A stretch of 64,000 nucleotides of DNA. It comes from Maritalea porphyrae. GTDB lineage: Bacteria; Pseudomonadota; Alphaproteobacteria; Rhizobiales; Devosiaceae. This document shows, one piece after another, positions 52,287 to 61,310 of this stretch (position 1 is its first letter; each line of letters starts with the position of its first letter). A program made the translations under genes and the position numbers. A model generated the notes under the pieces. That model was not told where the DNA came from. It did not search any database and saw only the letters and a program-made list of their open reading frames with translations. The stretch is taken from assembly GCF_030159895.1 (NCBI RefSeq), contig NZ_BSNI01000002.1:123930-187929 (forward strand), given 5' to 3'.

Positions 52287-53294
52287 TTACTGCGCGATCA
52301 CTGGCAACCACGATTGCCAAACATCTGGATGGCTATTCACAAAATGATCTGCCACTGCTTCAGCCGAAATTCCTTGTTCAAGTTCCAGCGCCAACAACTC
52401 ATTCATAATTGAAATTGGCATTTTCGCTTTGCGAACATATGGCAATAATTCGGGCGCTTCGCCCCGCACCCAGCTTGCCACCACCACTTCAACCTGCTCA
52501 TTTGGAAAGCTCGATGGTTGTGGTGAATCGCATCGCGACTGACCAAAACAACCATATGCTTGTGGCACAAATGGCCCCATTTCAATGCGCGCGACCGCCA
52601 ACTCATGGACCAGTGGGTTTGGTTCCCAATAGTAAAACAGGACAGGCTTATTGCCTGATATCGCATTGCCAATGCGCTGATCCATTTCAATGCGGTTTTG
52701 TGGCACCACAACGTTAAAAACACCTTCAAGATCAAATGCCTGCAGCATGTGCCGGTTGATAACGGCGCATGCCCAATCTGCCGGACATGATATAAAATCT
52801 GGCTTTTGCTCGAGCTGGTAGAGTTCTTGGATATTCTTCAAATTGGCAACATTCAAAAGAGCTGGAAAATCTTGCGCCGACTTCGCCGAAATGTACCAAC
52901 CTTCAAATAGATCCCGTTCATATGTGCTGCCCGCCACAAACCCAGCGCGTTCTTCCAAGACTTTGTTCCAGCGCTCGGCAACACGTGTGGTCCACATTTC
53001 AGGGATCATTGTTGGGGTCTGCGCCGTTTTAAGCGTTGTCGCAGCGCTTTCAATATCGGTAATGGCAACTTGAGTGGCGCAGTCCAATTCTTCGGCAATG
53101 ATTTTTGCATGGATATGCGCCATCACCGAAGCGGAGGGCCATTGCAAATCAGCAATAACAATAGGTTGCCCAGAACAGCCATTTGAGGGCGCTGAACTTT
53201 GCCCCATTGCTGCGCCAAACCAAAATGCAGACAAAATCAAAGCGCTAAAGAAAGTGCGTATTGGCGAAAAACAGAACCTAAACTTCATCGGCAC
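52287..53294 (-). CDS. ABC transporter substrate-binding protein 2, OpuAC fold (paralogue of the downstream one)
   Basis: About 335 residues from GTG 53294 (AAGGG six bases upstream; ATG 53288 and the longer 53315 are alternatives). Signal peptide with hydrophobic core ALILSAFWFGAAM. The conserved blocks parallel those of the gene at 51021: LQWPSASVMAHIHAKII against MNWPSAAALAHIHATIL, PEMWTTRVAERW against PEMWTGTIQEAW, and a WYISAKSA/WWIPKYVA pair. It is upstream and in the same orientation as the transport operon, so it may supply the same permease with a second ligand. Confidence 0.88.
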   Translation of the reverse strand: MPMKFRFCFSPIRTFFSALILSAFWFGAAMGQSSAPSNGCSGQPIVIADLQWPSASVMAHIHAKIIAEELDCATQVAITDIESAATTLKTAQTPTMIPEMWTTRVAERWNKVLEERAGFVAGSTYERDLFEGWYISAKSAQDFPALLNVANLKNIQELYQLEQKPDFISCPADWACAVINRHMLQAFDLEGVFNVVVPQNRIEMDQRIGNAISGNKPVLFYYWEPNPLVHELAVARIEMGPFVPQAYGCFGQSRCDSPQPSSFPNEQVEVVVASWVRGEAPELLPYVRKAKMPISIMNELLALELEQGISAEAVADHFVNSHPDVWQSWLPVIAQ

Positions 53295-53608
53295 AATGCA
53301 CCCTTCTCGTCTCACATATCACCCATATTGTTCATCAAATGAATTGTCAGGCAATCACCGCTAACCAAATGATATGACGATTCTTTTGTAACTACCTTGC
53401 GCGCAAACACCGAACTTAACCAATTAACACAGTTTCGAGCATCAACTTCGTCAAAATTCGATCAAAACAGGTGACTCTTTTCTCAAAATGTTTATTGTTG
53501 GGATCAGACGAGGGAGGGAAACGACCTCGCTAGAACTCGAAAACGCCATAAACTTATGGCACCAAATTCGAGTCAAAAACAAGAAGATGAACTAGTCAGA
53601 GGGAAATT
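53295..53608. other. 314-base divergent regulatory region upstream of livK and of the second OpuAC gene
   Basis: No gene. The livK-proximal half holds a run of three stem-loops (see the next entry); the other half must hold the promoter of the divergent OpuAC gene. Confidence 0.6.
53509..53573 (+). promoter_or_regulatory. Structured 5' leader of livK (three stem-loops)
   Basis: CGAGG/CCTCG (53509-53529) forms a first small stem, then ACTCGAA/TTCGAGT (53535-53541 and 53567-53573) encloses a second perfect hairpin GCCATAA-AC-TTATGGC (53545-53560). The ribosome site AGAGGGAAATT follows 25 bases later. AbcR-type small RNAs are known to repress livK-type messages in Rhizobiales; whether this leader is such a target is inference. 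Confidence 0.65.
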
Positions 53609-54817
53609 ATGCGTCATCTTAAAACAGCACTCACAGCCGCAGTTGCAGCAACAGCTCTATCAGCTGCCTCACCTGCTATGGCTGAAGGCGTAAATATCGG
53701 CATCATGTTCGGTTTTACAGGTCCACTTGAAACATTGTCACCACCAATGGGTGACGCTGCGAAGCTTGCTCTTCAGCACATTAACGAGCAAGGCGGCGTT
53801 CTCGGTGGCGAAGCAAAATACACCATCGGCGATTCAACTTGTGCCGACGCGACTGCTGCGGCAAACGCGGCTGACCGCTTGATCAACGCTGACGGCGTTG
53901 ACGCAATCGTTGGCGCTATGTGTTCTGGTGCAACAATTTCTGCAGCCAACACTGCAGCAATTCCAGCTGGCGTTGTGATGATTTCACCGTCAGCTTCTTC
54001 ACCAGCTGTAACCACTGTGGAAGACAATGATCTATTGTTCCGCGCTGGTCCATCAGATAGCTACCAAGGTGAAGTTGTTGCACGTTTGTTGCTTGCTAAA
54101 GGCATCAACGACATTGCTATTACCTACGTGAACAACGACTACGGTAAAGGCTTTGCCGATGCACTTGCTGCAGCTTATACAGCTGGCGGCGGCGACGTAA
54201 CCGTTAACGAAGCACACGAAGAAGGCAAATCAGACTATCGCGCTGAATTGGGTTCTTTGGCTGCTGGCGGCTCAGCTAACCTAGTTGTGTTGGCTTATGC
54301 TTCAGGTTCAGGTCAAACTATCCTGCGTCAAGCAATTGAATCAGGCGACTTCGAAGTCTACTTCGGTGGTGACGGCATGATCGCTGATGCGCTTCTAACA
54401 GGCATCGACGCTGCTGACGTTGAAGGCATGATTGGTACACGCCAAGGCCGCGCAGACAGCGCTGGTACACAAGTGTACGCTGATCTTGCAACAGCTGCTG
54501 GTCAAGATCCAATTGCTGCATTTGGTGCACAGTCATATGACGCTGCATTCATGCTTGCATTGGCATTTGAAAAGCACGGTTCAACAGACCGCGAAGGCTT
54601 GAACAAAGCTCTACGTGAAATCGCAACTGCACCAGGTGAAGTTATTGTTCCAGGCGAGTGGGCTAAAGCTAAAGCTCTAATCGCTGAAGGCAAAGACATC
54701 AACTATGAAGGCGGCGGCGGCAGCCACGAATTCGACGAAGCTGGCGACGTTGCTGGCGTGATCGTTGAAATGGCTGTTCAAGGCGGCACATGGGTAGAAC
54801 TCGGCCAAGCTAAATAA
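53609..54817 (+). CDS. livK: Branched-chain amino acid ABC transporter, substrate-binding protein (LivK)
   Basis: 402 residues with signal peptide (cleavage near AMA-E25). The periplasmic-binding fold for leucine/isoleucine/valine is marked by GIMFGFTGPLETLSPPMGDAAKLALQ and the ligand region with SAASSPAV. The codon use (many T- and A-ending codons) looks like a highly expressed gene. Its four partners (LivGFHM) lie 2 kb away on the opposite strand, with a methyltransferase, a membrane protein and a LysR gene between. Monocistronic, with a strong terminator. Confidence 0.95.
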   Translation: MRHLKTALTAAVAATALSAASPAMAEGVNIGIMFGFTGPLETLSPPMGDAAKLALQHINEQGGVLGGEAKYTIGDSTCADATAAANAADRLINADGVDAIVGAMCSGATISAANTAAIPAGVVMISPSASSPAVTTVEDNDLLFRAGPSDSYQGEVVARLLLAKGINDIAITYVNNDYGKGFADALAAAYTAGGGDVTVNEAHEEGKSDYRAELGSLAAGGSANLVVLAYASGSGQTILRQAIESGDFEVYFGGDGMIADALLTGIDAADVEGMIGTRQGRADSAGTQVYADLATAAGQDPIAAFGAQSYDAAFMLALAFEKHGSTDREGLNKALREIATAPGEVIVPGEWAKAKALIAEGKDINYEGGGGSHEFDEAGDVAGVIVEMAVQGGTWVELGQAK

Positions 54818-54843
54818 GCTTAGTCACTCTACGAAAAATAATT

Positions 54844-54873
54844 GGGCTCGATGTTCGCATCGAGCCCTTTTTT
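54844..54873 (+). terminator. Rho-independent terminator after livK
   Basis: GGGCTCGATG-TTCG-CATCGAGCCC, a ten-base-pair perfect stem with a TTCG tetraloop, followed by TTTTTT. Confidence 0.95.
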
Positions 54874-54902
54874 ATGCGCGCATTTACCCCTAAACTACTG
54901 TC

Positions 54903-55496
54903 ATGTCCTACGATCAAAACACTTTTAATTTCTACGCTGAAAACGCTGCAGAATATGCAGCCAAGCGCACAAAGCCATCCAAGACGCTGGTCAAATTTCT
55001 CAGCCTTTTGCCTGAAGACGCATTTATTTTAGAGTTGGGCAGCGGCGCAGGCCTTGAAGCGTCGCATATGCGCGACCAAGGTTTCAAAGTCTTGGCAACG
55101 GAAGGCAACCCAGAACTCGGCAAGTTTGCGATCGCACGATTGGGTGCTGATGCCAAAATCATGCGCTTTGATGAGCTAGAAGAAGTACAAGCTTTTGATG
55201 CCGTTTGGGCGAATATGTGCCTACTGCATGCCCCTTGGGAAGCGCTCGACGACATCATTGGGCGCATTCACAATGCGCTAAAACCAAATGGCTTGTTGAT
55301 GGCCAGTTTTAAAAGCGGCACCGGCGCTAGCCGTGACAAGCTTGATCGATACTACAATTTGCCAACAGAAGACGCATTGATGCAGAAATTTTCAGAGGCA
55401 GCAAACTGGTCTGACCTCTATCTCACAGCAGGCGAAGGCGGTATAGGGCATGATGACACGCCCTATAACGTCTTGTGGGTTAGCGCTAGGCGCTAA
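54903..55496 (+). CDS. Class I SAM-dependent methyltransferase
   Basis: 197 residues. Motif I is FILELGSGAGLEASHM, motif post-I LATEGNPELGKFA, then FDAVWANMCLLHAPWEALDDII. Substrate unknown. It sits after the livK terminator, so it is transcribed on its own, and its stop overlaps the convergent membrane-protein gene by 11 bases. Confidence 0.85.
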   Translation: MSYDQNTFNFYAENAAEYAAKRTKPSKTLVKFLSLLPEDAFILELGSGAGLEASHMRDQGFKVLATEGNPELGKFAIARLGADAKIMRFDELEEVQAFDAVWANMCLLHAPWEALDDIIGRIHNALKPNGLLMASFKSGTGASRDKLDRYYNLPTEDALMQKFSEAANWSDLYLTAGEGGIGHDDTPYNVLWVSARR

Positions 55497-55866
55497 ATGC
55501 TGCGCGATGCTTGAAGATGTTGAATGTGAAAATCAGCATCGACAGAATGATCAGCACGGACCTGATTTTCACAATAGTTTCGCCCTGCCCCGTGATGGCA
55601 AGTGCGATACCGGGGATAAAGCTGATAAGTCCCAACATCGCGATCACAAAATGCGCTTTGCCGATCATGGTTTCGCCGGCCGCAGGCACCAATTTGTAAT
55701 AAACACCAAAAAACGCCATCGTAACCCAGCCCACCAAATTAAGATGCCCATGGGCAGGTGACAGCGTATGGTCATGTGTTGCTGACATTTGGATGCCCCA
55801 CCCCATGCCGATAAGCCCACAAATCGCAGCAACCGCAAAAAACCAAAAACCAATATTCTTTTCCAT
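55486..55866 (-). CDS. Short cytochrome-oxidase-subunit-I-like membrane protein
   Basis: 126 residues with four hydrophobic segments and a good ribosome site (GGGGGAAG). The motif SPAHGHLNLVGWVTMAFFGVYYKL resembles the haem-ligand region of the haem-copper oxidase (CcoN/NorB) fold, but the protein is far too short to be a catalytic subunit. It belongs to a family of stand-alone four-helix relatives in alphaproteobacteria; function unknown. Not linked to an oxidase operon here. Confidence 0.72.
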   Translation of the reverse strand: MEKNIGFWFFAVAAICGLIGMGWGIQMSATHDHTLSPAHGHLNLVGWVTMAFFGVYYKLVPAAGETMIGKAHFVIAMLGLISFIPGIALAITGQGETIVKIRSVLIILSMLIFTFNIFKHRAAFSA

Positions 55867-55960
55867 TCTCTCTTCCCCCTTTTAGAATTGAGTGAAAAGG
55901 ATATTGGCAAAACCAACTCTATAATTGAAATCGATTGATTTTATAAACTATATTGGTTCA

Positions 55961-56887
55961 ATGAATTTATTGACCTTCGACTTCAATTTGTTGCGCGTGC
56001 TTGCGGCGCTACTGGAAACCCACTCCACCGTAAAAGCGGGCGAAAAAATCGGCCTGTCGCAACCCGCGATATCCGCGGCCCTTGGGCGTTTAAGGGTTAG
56101 CTTGAACGATCCTCTGTTTGTACGTGAAGGGCAAAAGCTAGTGCCCACACAAAAGGCACTTGATTTGCAAGTGCCGCTTCATAACATTATGCGCTCAATT
56201 GAAAGTGTAATTGATCAAACAAACGAGTTTGATCCGCAAGACTGCACAGCAAACTTTGTTATCTCCGGTTCAGATTTCTTTGCTGAATTATTACTGCCGC
56301 GTCTTGGCCAAATCATTTCAAATATTGCACCGAATATCCAACTGCAAATGGTCGATCAGGTTATCGACAACCAATTGGACACGATGCGACGCGAGCAAAT
56401 TGATCTTGCCCTTATCCCGCAAACAAACCTACCCGATTGGGCAGAAAGCCGCCTAGCGATTACTGGCCCATTTGAAGTCGTTGCCAGCAGAAATAACCTA
56501 GCCATACAAGAAGCAAAGATTAAGCCGGGGGAGGTTATTCCGCTCGATCTTTATTGTGAGATGGGACATGTCCTTTTTTCCAGCGAAGGAAAGATGGAAG
56601 GCATTGGCGACCAAGCGCTGCGCGCTGTCGGACGACAACGCAGAATTTCCATGACTGTGCCATTTTTTAATGGTGTCGCCAACGCGGTTTCCAACTCTGA
56701 ACTCATCGCGCTCTTACCTTCGGCCTTTGCCCATCACGTTAGAGATCGGCTCGCGCTTGAAATTTACCATCCGCCTATTGACGTGCCTAAAGCGCGAATT
56801 CATATGGTTTGGCATCGTCGAAACTCAGCACATCCACCACATAGATGGTTCCGAGAAATCGTGCTTGAAGCGCTATCCGAAATATAA
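55961..56887 (+). CDS. LysR-family transcriptional regulator (NodD/LysR-like)
   Basis: 308 residues from ATG 55961; an in-frame TTG at 55925 is possible. N-terminal winged helix FDFNLLRVLAALLETHSTVKAGEKIGLSQPAISAALGRLRVSLNDPLF over two helices, then the effector domain with RYGLPF-like substrate pocket replaced by other residues. The DFNLL...LLETHS start is the style of NodD/LysR subfamily proteins. It lies between the livK and livGFHM loci and is divergent from the membrane gene at 55486; either could be a target. Confidence 0.9.
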   Translation: MNLLTFDFNLLRVLAALLETHSTVKAGEKIGLSQPAISAALGRLRVSLNDPLFVREGQKLVPTQKALDLQVPLHNIMRSIESVIDQTNEFDPQDCTANFVISGSDFFAELLLPRLGQIISNIAPNIQLQMVDQVIDNQLDTMRREQIDLALIPQTNLPDWAESRLAITGPFEVVASRNNLAIQEAKIKPGEVIPLDLYCEMGHVLFSSEGKMEGIGDQALRAVGRQRRISMTVPFFNGVANAVSNSELIALLPSAFAHHVRDRLALEIYHPPIDVPKARIHMVWHRRNSAHPPHRWFREIVLEALSEI

Positions 56888-56914
56888 AACGCCGCCCGAT
56901 ATGGGCGGCGTTTT
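56886..56914. terminator. Bidirectional rho-independent terminator (LysR / livM)
   Basis: AAAACGCCGCCC-GATAT-GGGCGGCGTTTT, an eight-pair GC stem extended by A/T pairs at its base, suitable for both convergent transcripts. Confidence 0.93.
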
Positions 56915-56939
56915 GCATTTAGTCCATCATTTCTGACAA

Positions 56940-58229
56940 CTATTCTTTTTCGGTGCGCACCCGCTCTGGGATCATACCTTGCGGTGCGTAGCGCAACGCA
57001 AATGTAATCACCAAACCGAGCACGAACACACGCATTTGCAGCGCTCTCGACTCAATGTCTGGAATTGCACCAATGCCCGCGCCTTCTGACATATCCGATA
57101 TCAGGCTGAACAAAATCACCGAAGCCGGTTCAGAGATCGTCCAAACAATATAGATGAAGATGCCGCCAAATAGTGCGCCATAATTGTTGCCAGCGCCCCC
57201 AACAATAATCATCACCCATACGATAAAGGTGTGGTTGATCGGCTGATAGCCACTTGGATCAAGCAACTGCACGTAGGATGTCAAAATCGCACCGCCAACA
57301 CCCATCAGGATGGCGCCCAACACGAAAATCTCCAACTCACGCTTGGTCACATCTTTACCGATGGAGCCAGCAGCAATGTGGTTGTCGCGGATCGCACGCA
57401 TCATCCGACCCCAAGGACCGTCATATGCACGCTGCAAGAAGAAGAAGATGACCCCAACCAAAAGCATCACAATGGCCAAGAAGCCAGACCGTGCCAGCAA
57501 GATCGCCATATCAGGGCTCGCAACACCAGATGCGGTGATGTCAGCTGGCAATGGCGTTGGCCAAGGCACTGGCGACACGGTCAATGTACCACGGGTCAAC
57601 CAATCCATGTTTTTGATCAACGCCCGGATAATCTCGGAAACACCAATCGTGGCAATCGCCAGATAGTCGGTACGCAAACCAAGACAGATTTTACCGATCA
57701 CATAGGCAATGATGCCCGCCATGATGCCGCCGAATACCCAACCAAAGATCGCTGGCAAACCAAGACCGCCAACAAAGTCCGCTTCAGCTTCAATCAGGCG
57801 CGCAGCTGGATCGATCTGTGAGCGATAGACCACATAGGCAACAGCCCAAGCGATCACCAACAAGAACCCACGCAGTTTTGCAAGATTGCCCTTTTTGGGA
57901 ATGCGCGTGACGCCCCAAATAAGCGCGCCGCCAGCAATCGCCGCCAAAAGCGCCTTAAACAACATCATTGGGCCATCGGACGACCAAAAGGCATCATTTA
58001 GCGGATAGGATATGAATGTCGCGGACGCGCCGCCCACCATCAAGAAGCCCATCACACCAAAGTTGAACAGTCCCGCATAGCCCCACTGAACGTTTAGCCC
58101 AAGCGCAATCAGCGCATAGGCAAACGCATTCACAAGAATTTGCAGCGTGTATGGCACTGAGAACCAGTTCGCCAGCGCCAGGATCATAATGCCAAGACCG
58201 GCAAACAAAATCGCATCGCGTCTAATCAT
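56940..58229 (-). CDS. livM: Branched-chain amino acid ABC transporter, permease LivM
   Basis: 429 residues with about ten hydrophobic segments. Longer than E. coli LivM, as is usual in Rhizobiales because of an extra N-terminal region. EYLAIATIGVSEI-like block here reads YLAIATIGVSEIIRALIKN; GVGGAILTSYVQLLDPSGYQPINHTF is the LivM signature. Start overlaps the livH stop by four bases (ATGA). Confidence 0.93.
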   Translation of the reverse strand: MIRRDAILFAGLGIMILALANWFSVPYTLQILVNAFAYALIALGLNVQWGYAGLFNFGVMGFLMVGGASATFISYPLNDAFWSSDGPMMLFKALLAAIAGGALIWGVTRIPKKGNLAKLRGFLLVIAWAVAYVVYRSQIDPAARLIEAEADFVGGLGLPAIFGWVFGGIMAGIIAYVIGKICLGLRTDYLAIATIGVSEIIRALIKNMDWLTRGTLTVSPVPWPTPLPADITASGVASPDMAILLARSGFLAIVMLLVGVIFFFLQRAYDGPWGRMMRAIRDNHIAAGSIGKDVTKRELEIFVLGAILMGVGGAILTSYVQLLDPSGYQPINHTFIVWVMIIVGGAGNNYGALFGGIFIYIVWTISEPASVILFSLISDMSEGAGIGAIPDIESRALQMRVFVLGLVITFALRYAPQGMIPERVRTEKE

Positions 58230-59218
58230 GATGATGCTCCTTTGAAGATACCTTGTGGCCGAACCAGCAACACCACAACCAAAATGATAAAGGCGACGGT
58301 CAACTTATATTCGGTTGGCACCAAGGATAGATCTTTTGGGAACCAATCAGGCAAATTGTCAAACCCACGGAACATGATCGACCAGTTGAAAACAGACATT
58401 GTTTCCGCAAAGCCGATTAAGAAGCCGCCAGCAATCGCGCCATATGAATGGCCCAAGCCACCAACAACCGCCGCCGCAAAAATCGGCAACACGATGTTAA
58501 AGGCCAAATCTGGTTTCAGGATAACGTCCAACGCAAGCATGGTACCTGCCATCGCAGCTAAACTGCCTGCAATTATCCAAGTCGCACGCACAACACCTGC
58601 AGTGTTGATGCCAGAAACTTGGGCAAGGCTTGGATTGTCCGCCATTGCGCGCATGCCTTTACCAATCCGCGAACGGGTCAGGAAGAAATGCAAGGCAAGT
58701 ACCGCAATCAATGTGGTCACAATCACCAATATCTGAGGTTCAGAAATGTTGATTGAGCGAATGCCATCGATTGGTAGTTTGATCCGGAAAAGGTCCTTCT
58801 TCTCATTTTCAAAGAAGCTGCGCGTAGCCGTACCCGCAAACAACCGGATCAGACCTTGAAGCATCAAGGTCACACCGATTGAAGCGATCAACAGCGTCAC
58901 CGTTTTCACGCCCTTTGCCCGAAGCGGCTCATAAAAGCCTTTATCGATGCCAAGTGCTAGCGCCGCCGTTATTGCCATCGCAAACGGTAGAACAATGAAA
59001 CCTGTTGGTAGTGGGGTTTGAATGCCCATCGCTTGGAATACACCAACCAACAAAAAGGAAATGAAGGCACCCAAGGTCATCATGTCGCCGTGCGCAAAGT
59101 GCGCAAAACGCAAGATACCAAAGATCAACGTGACCCCAACAGCACCCAATGCATAGACCGATCCCAGCGTCGCGCCGGAAATGATCACTTTGTTCAAAAA
59201 GAAAATAAATTCGTTCAT
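58226..59218 (-). CDS. livH: Branched-chain amino acid ABC transporter, permease LivH
   Basis: 330 residues from ATG 59218; the open frame to 59326 has no family resemblance. Eight or so hydrophobic segments; ISGATLGSVYALGAVGVTLIFGILRFAHFAHGD is the LivH signature split over the first helices. It forms the membrane pore with LivM. Followed after 16 bases by livF upstream on the same strand. Confidence 0.93.
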   Translation of the reverse strand: MNEFIFFLNKVIISGATLGSVYALGAVGVTLIFGILRFAHFAHGDMMTLGAFISFLLVGVFQAMGIQTPLPTGFIVLPFAMAITAALALGIDKGFYEPLRAKGVKTVTLLIASIGVTLMLQGLIRLFAGTATRSFFENEKKDLFRIKLPIDGIRSINISEPQILVIVTTLIAVLALHFFLTRSRIGKGMRAMADNPSLAQVSGINTAGVVRATWIIAGSLAAMAGTMLALDVILKPDLAFNIVLPIFAAAVVGGLGHSYGAIAGGFLIGFAETMSVFNWSIMFRGFDNLPDWFPKDLSLVPTEYKLTVAFIILVVVLLVRPQGIFKGASS

Positions 59219-59234
59219 TTCAGTTAGATCCCCT

Positions 59235-59939
59235 CTAACCGCCAAGGAAGCTCTGAGCGACTTCTGGGTCGTCCAATAGCTCCCGTCCGGTCCCTGTGTA
59301 CCGGTTTTTACCCCCTGCCAACACAAAGCCTTTTGAGGCGAATTCTAGTGCTTGGCGTGCATTTTGCTCAACCATCAATATGCCCACTCCGGACTTATTG
59401 ACGTTCACAACCGTCTCAAAGATTTCCATCATATAGCGTGGACTTAACCCAGCGGACGGTTCATCGAGCAACAATAGTTTTGGCTGGCTCATCAAAGCCC
59501 GGCCCATCGCGACCATTTGGCGTTGACCACCGGACAATTCACCGGCTTTTTGTTTGCGCTTGTCTTTTAGTGGCGGGAACATTTCATAGACATAATCAAG
59601 CGTATCGCTGATATCGTCCTCACGAATGTAAGCACCCATTTCCAAGTTCTCGTGCACAGACATCTCTGTAAACACATTGAACTCCTGCGGCACAAAACTC
59701 AGACCTAACGGCACAAGCTTATCTGGCAACTGGTTGGCCACTTCTTGTCCATCAAGTGTGATCGAGCCGCCCGTGACCTCCAACAAACCAAAGATCGCTT
59801 TAAGAGTGGTGGATTTACCAGCGCCGTTTGGCCCAACAATCACACCAATGTCTTCACGTTCAATCGCCATGTTGACGCCATTAAGAATGGGGGCGCCGCC
59901 ATAGCCGCCATGCACGTCTTTGACTTCCAACAAACTCAT
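59235..59939 (-). CDS. livF: Branched-chain amino acid ABC transporter, ATP-binding protein LivF
   Basis: 234 residues. Walker A VGPNGAGKSTTLK, signature LSGGQRQM, Walker B LLLLDEPSAGLSP. LivF-type rather than LivG by length and the C-terminal VLAGGKNRYTGTGRELLDDPEVAQSFLGG region. Start overlaps the livG stop by four bases. Confidence 0.93.
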   Translation of the reverse strand: MSLLEVKDVHGGYGGAPILNGVNMAIEREDIGVIVGPNGAGKSTTLKAIFGLLEVTGGSITLDGQEVANQLPDKLVPLGLSFVPQEFNVFTEMSVHENLEMGAYIREDDISDTLDYVYEMFPPLKDKRKQKAGELSGGQRQMVAMGRALMSQPKLLLLDEPSAGLSPRYMMEIFETVVNVNKSGVGILMVEQNARQALEFASKGFVLAGGKNRYTGTGRELLDDPEVAQSFLGG

Positions 59940-60721
59940 GACGCAGCCTCCACGGCAGTGCCGAAATAAGCCTCAACAATTTCTGGATTGTTGCGGATAT
60001 CTTCCATCGGACCTTCAGCAATCTTTGTGCCTTGTGCCATCACGATTACCGGGTCACATAGTTCAGCGATCAAATCCATATCGTGCTCAATCACAAAAAA
60101 GGTGTAACCCAATTCTCTGTTCATTCGCTGGATATTGCTCGCCAAGTCCTTGAGCAGCGTTTTGTTCACGCCCGCAGCAACCTCATCAAGCAAAACGGCT
60201 TTAGCGTCTGTCATCATGGTCCGACCAAGCTCCAAAAGCTTCTTCTGACCACCTGACAAATTGCCCGCCAGCTCATTCTTCACATGACCCAAATGCAAGA
60301 AATCGATCACATCGAGCGCCATCTTGCGCACTTCCAGATCAAAATCCGTCACATGCTTGATGTTGAACCATGACTGGAACAAGCTTTCACCCGGCTGTTC
60401 AGACGCCGCAACCATTAGGTTTTCAAGCGCTGTCATTGCCGAGAATTCATGTGCAATTTGGAAGGTGCGTAGCATGCCTTTGGCATGCAGTTCGTGCGGT
60501 TTAAGTGCGGTGACATCTTCGCCATCAAAGATGATCTGCCCTTGGTCCGGCATCAAAGTACCCGCCACAATGTTAAAGAGCGTAGTTTTGCCCGCACCGT
60601 TTGGTCCGATCAAACCCGTAATTGAGCCCTTTTCCACTTGCAACGAACAATCTGAAACGGCTTTGAGCCCTCCAAAACTCTTGGAGACCCCTTTCACCTC
60701 AATCATATTATCGTTTTTCAC
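59936..60721 (-). CDS. livG: Branched-chain amino acid ABC transporter, ATP-binding protein LivG
   Basis: 261 residues from GTG 60721 (GGGGAA upstream). Walker A GPNGAGKTTLFN, signature LSGGQKKLLELGRT, Walker B AVLLDEVAAGVN, and the long LivG C-terminus ending FVIEHDMDLIAELCDPVIVM...IRNNPEIVEAYFG. First gene of livGFHM. The spacer upstream to mgsA is 87 bases. Confidence 0.93.
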   Translation of the reverse strand: MKNDNMIEVKGVSKSFGGLKAVSDCSLQVEKGSITGLIGPNGAGKTTLFNIVAGTLMPDQGQIIFDGEDVTALKPHELHAKGMLRTFQIAHEFSAMTALENLMVAASEQPGESLFQSWFNIKHVTDFDLEVRKMALDVIDFLHLGHVKNELAGNLSGGQKKLLELGRTMMTDAKAVLLDEVAAGVNKTLLKDLASNIQRMNRELGYTFFVIEHDMDLIAELCDPVIVMAQGTKIAEGPMEDIRNNPEIVEAYFGTAVEAAS

Positions 60722-60808
60722 CCCGTTATTTCCCCTCTTGTCGGAGTTTATTGTCTGACAAACTGCCCTAAAACCGACCTAGCGGTCAATCAATACCTCC
60801 CTAAGTCT

Positions 60809-61216
60809 TTAGAACAATTCCAACACTGCATTTGCAGTTGATCTGTTGCATGCAAACGGCACGTCATAAATTGTTGCTAGGCGGATAAGCGCCTTCACAT
60901 CAACATCGTGCGGCATTGCGGCAAGGCCATCAATGAAAAAGATAAGACCGTCAAGGCGCTTTTCAGCAATCATGGCCCCTAATTGCGCATCCCCCCCCAA
61001 GGGTCCGCTTTCAAGTCGGGTCAATTCAAGTCCCGTATGATCGATGATTTTTTTGCCGGTTGTGCCGGTCGAATAAAGGTCTAGCGAGGACAGTTTGTCC
61101 TTATGCGCCAAACACCAATCAGCAAGAAGTTGCTTCTTCTCATCATGGGCAACAAGCCCAAGAGATTTTTTCACGTTCTGCCCAAGCCAACCAAAGGCCG
61201 ACCTGCTCCTCAACAC
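60809..61216 (-). CDS. mgsA: Methylglyoxal synthase
   Basis: 135 residues from GTG 61216. STGTTGKKI and SGPLGGDAQLGAMIAE are the substrate-phosphate-binding and catalytic (Asp) blocks of MGS; PHDVDVKALIRLA follows. It converts DHAP to methylglyoxal and phosphate, bypassing glycolysis when phosphate is short. Its product is detoxified by the glyoxalase route to which gloB (36.2-36.9 kb) belongs. Stands alone between livG and the chemoreceptor. Confidence 0.9.
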   Translation of the reverse strand: MLRSRSAFGWLGQNVKKSLGLVAHDEKKQLLADWCLAHKDKLSSLDLYSTGTTGKKIIDHTGLELTRLESGPLGGDAQLGAMIAEKRLDGLIFFIDGLAAMPHDVDVKALIRLATIYDVPFACNRSTANAVLELF

Positions 61217-61310
61217 TGCATTCGCATAGGCTTTGATATAGCAAACCCGATCAGGTTTCTACCTAATCGGGTTGATTAATTGATCAACAGTGTAAAAAAC
61301 TTGCAAGCCG

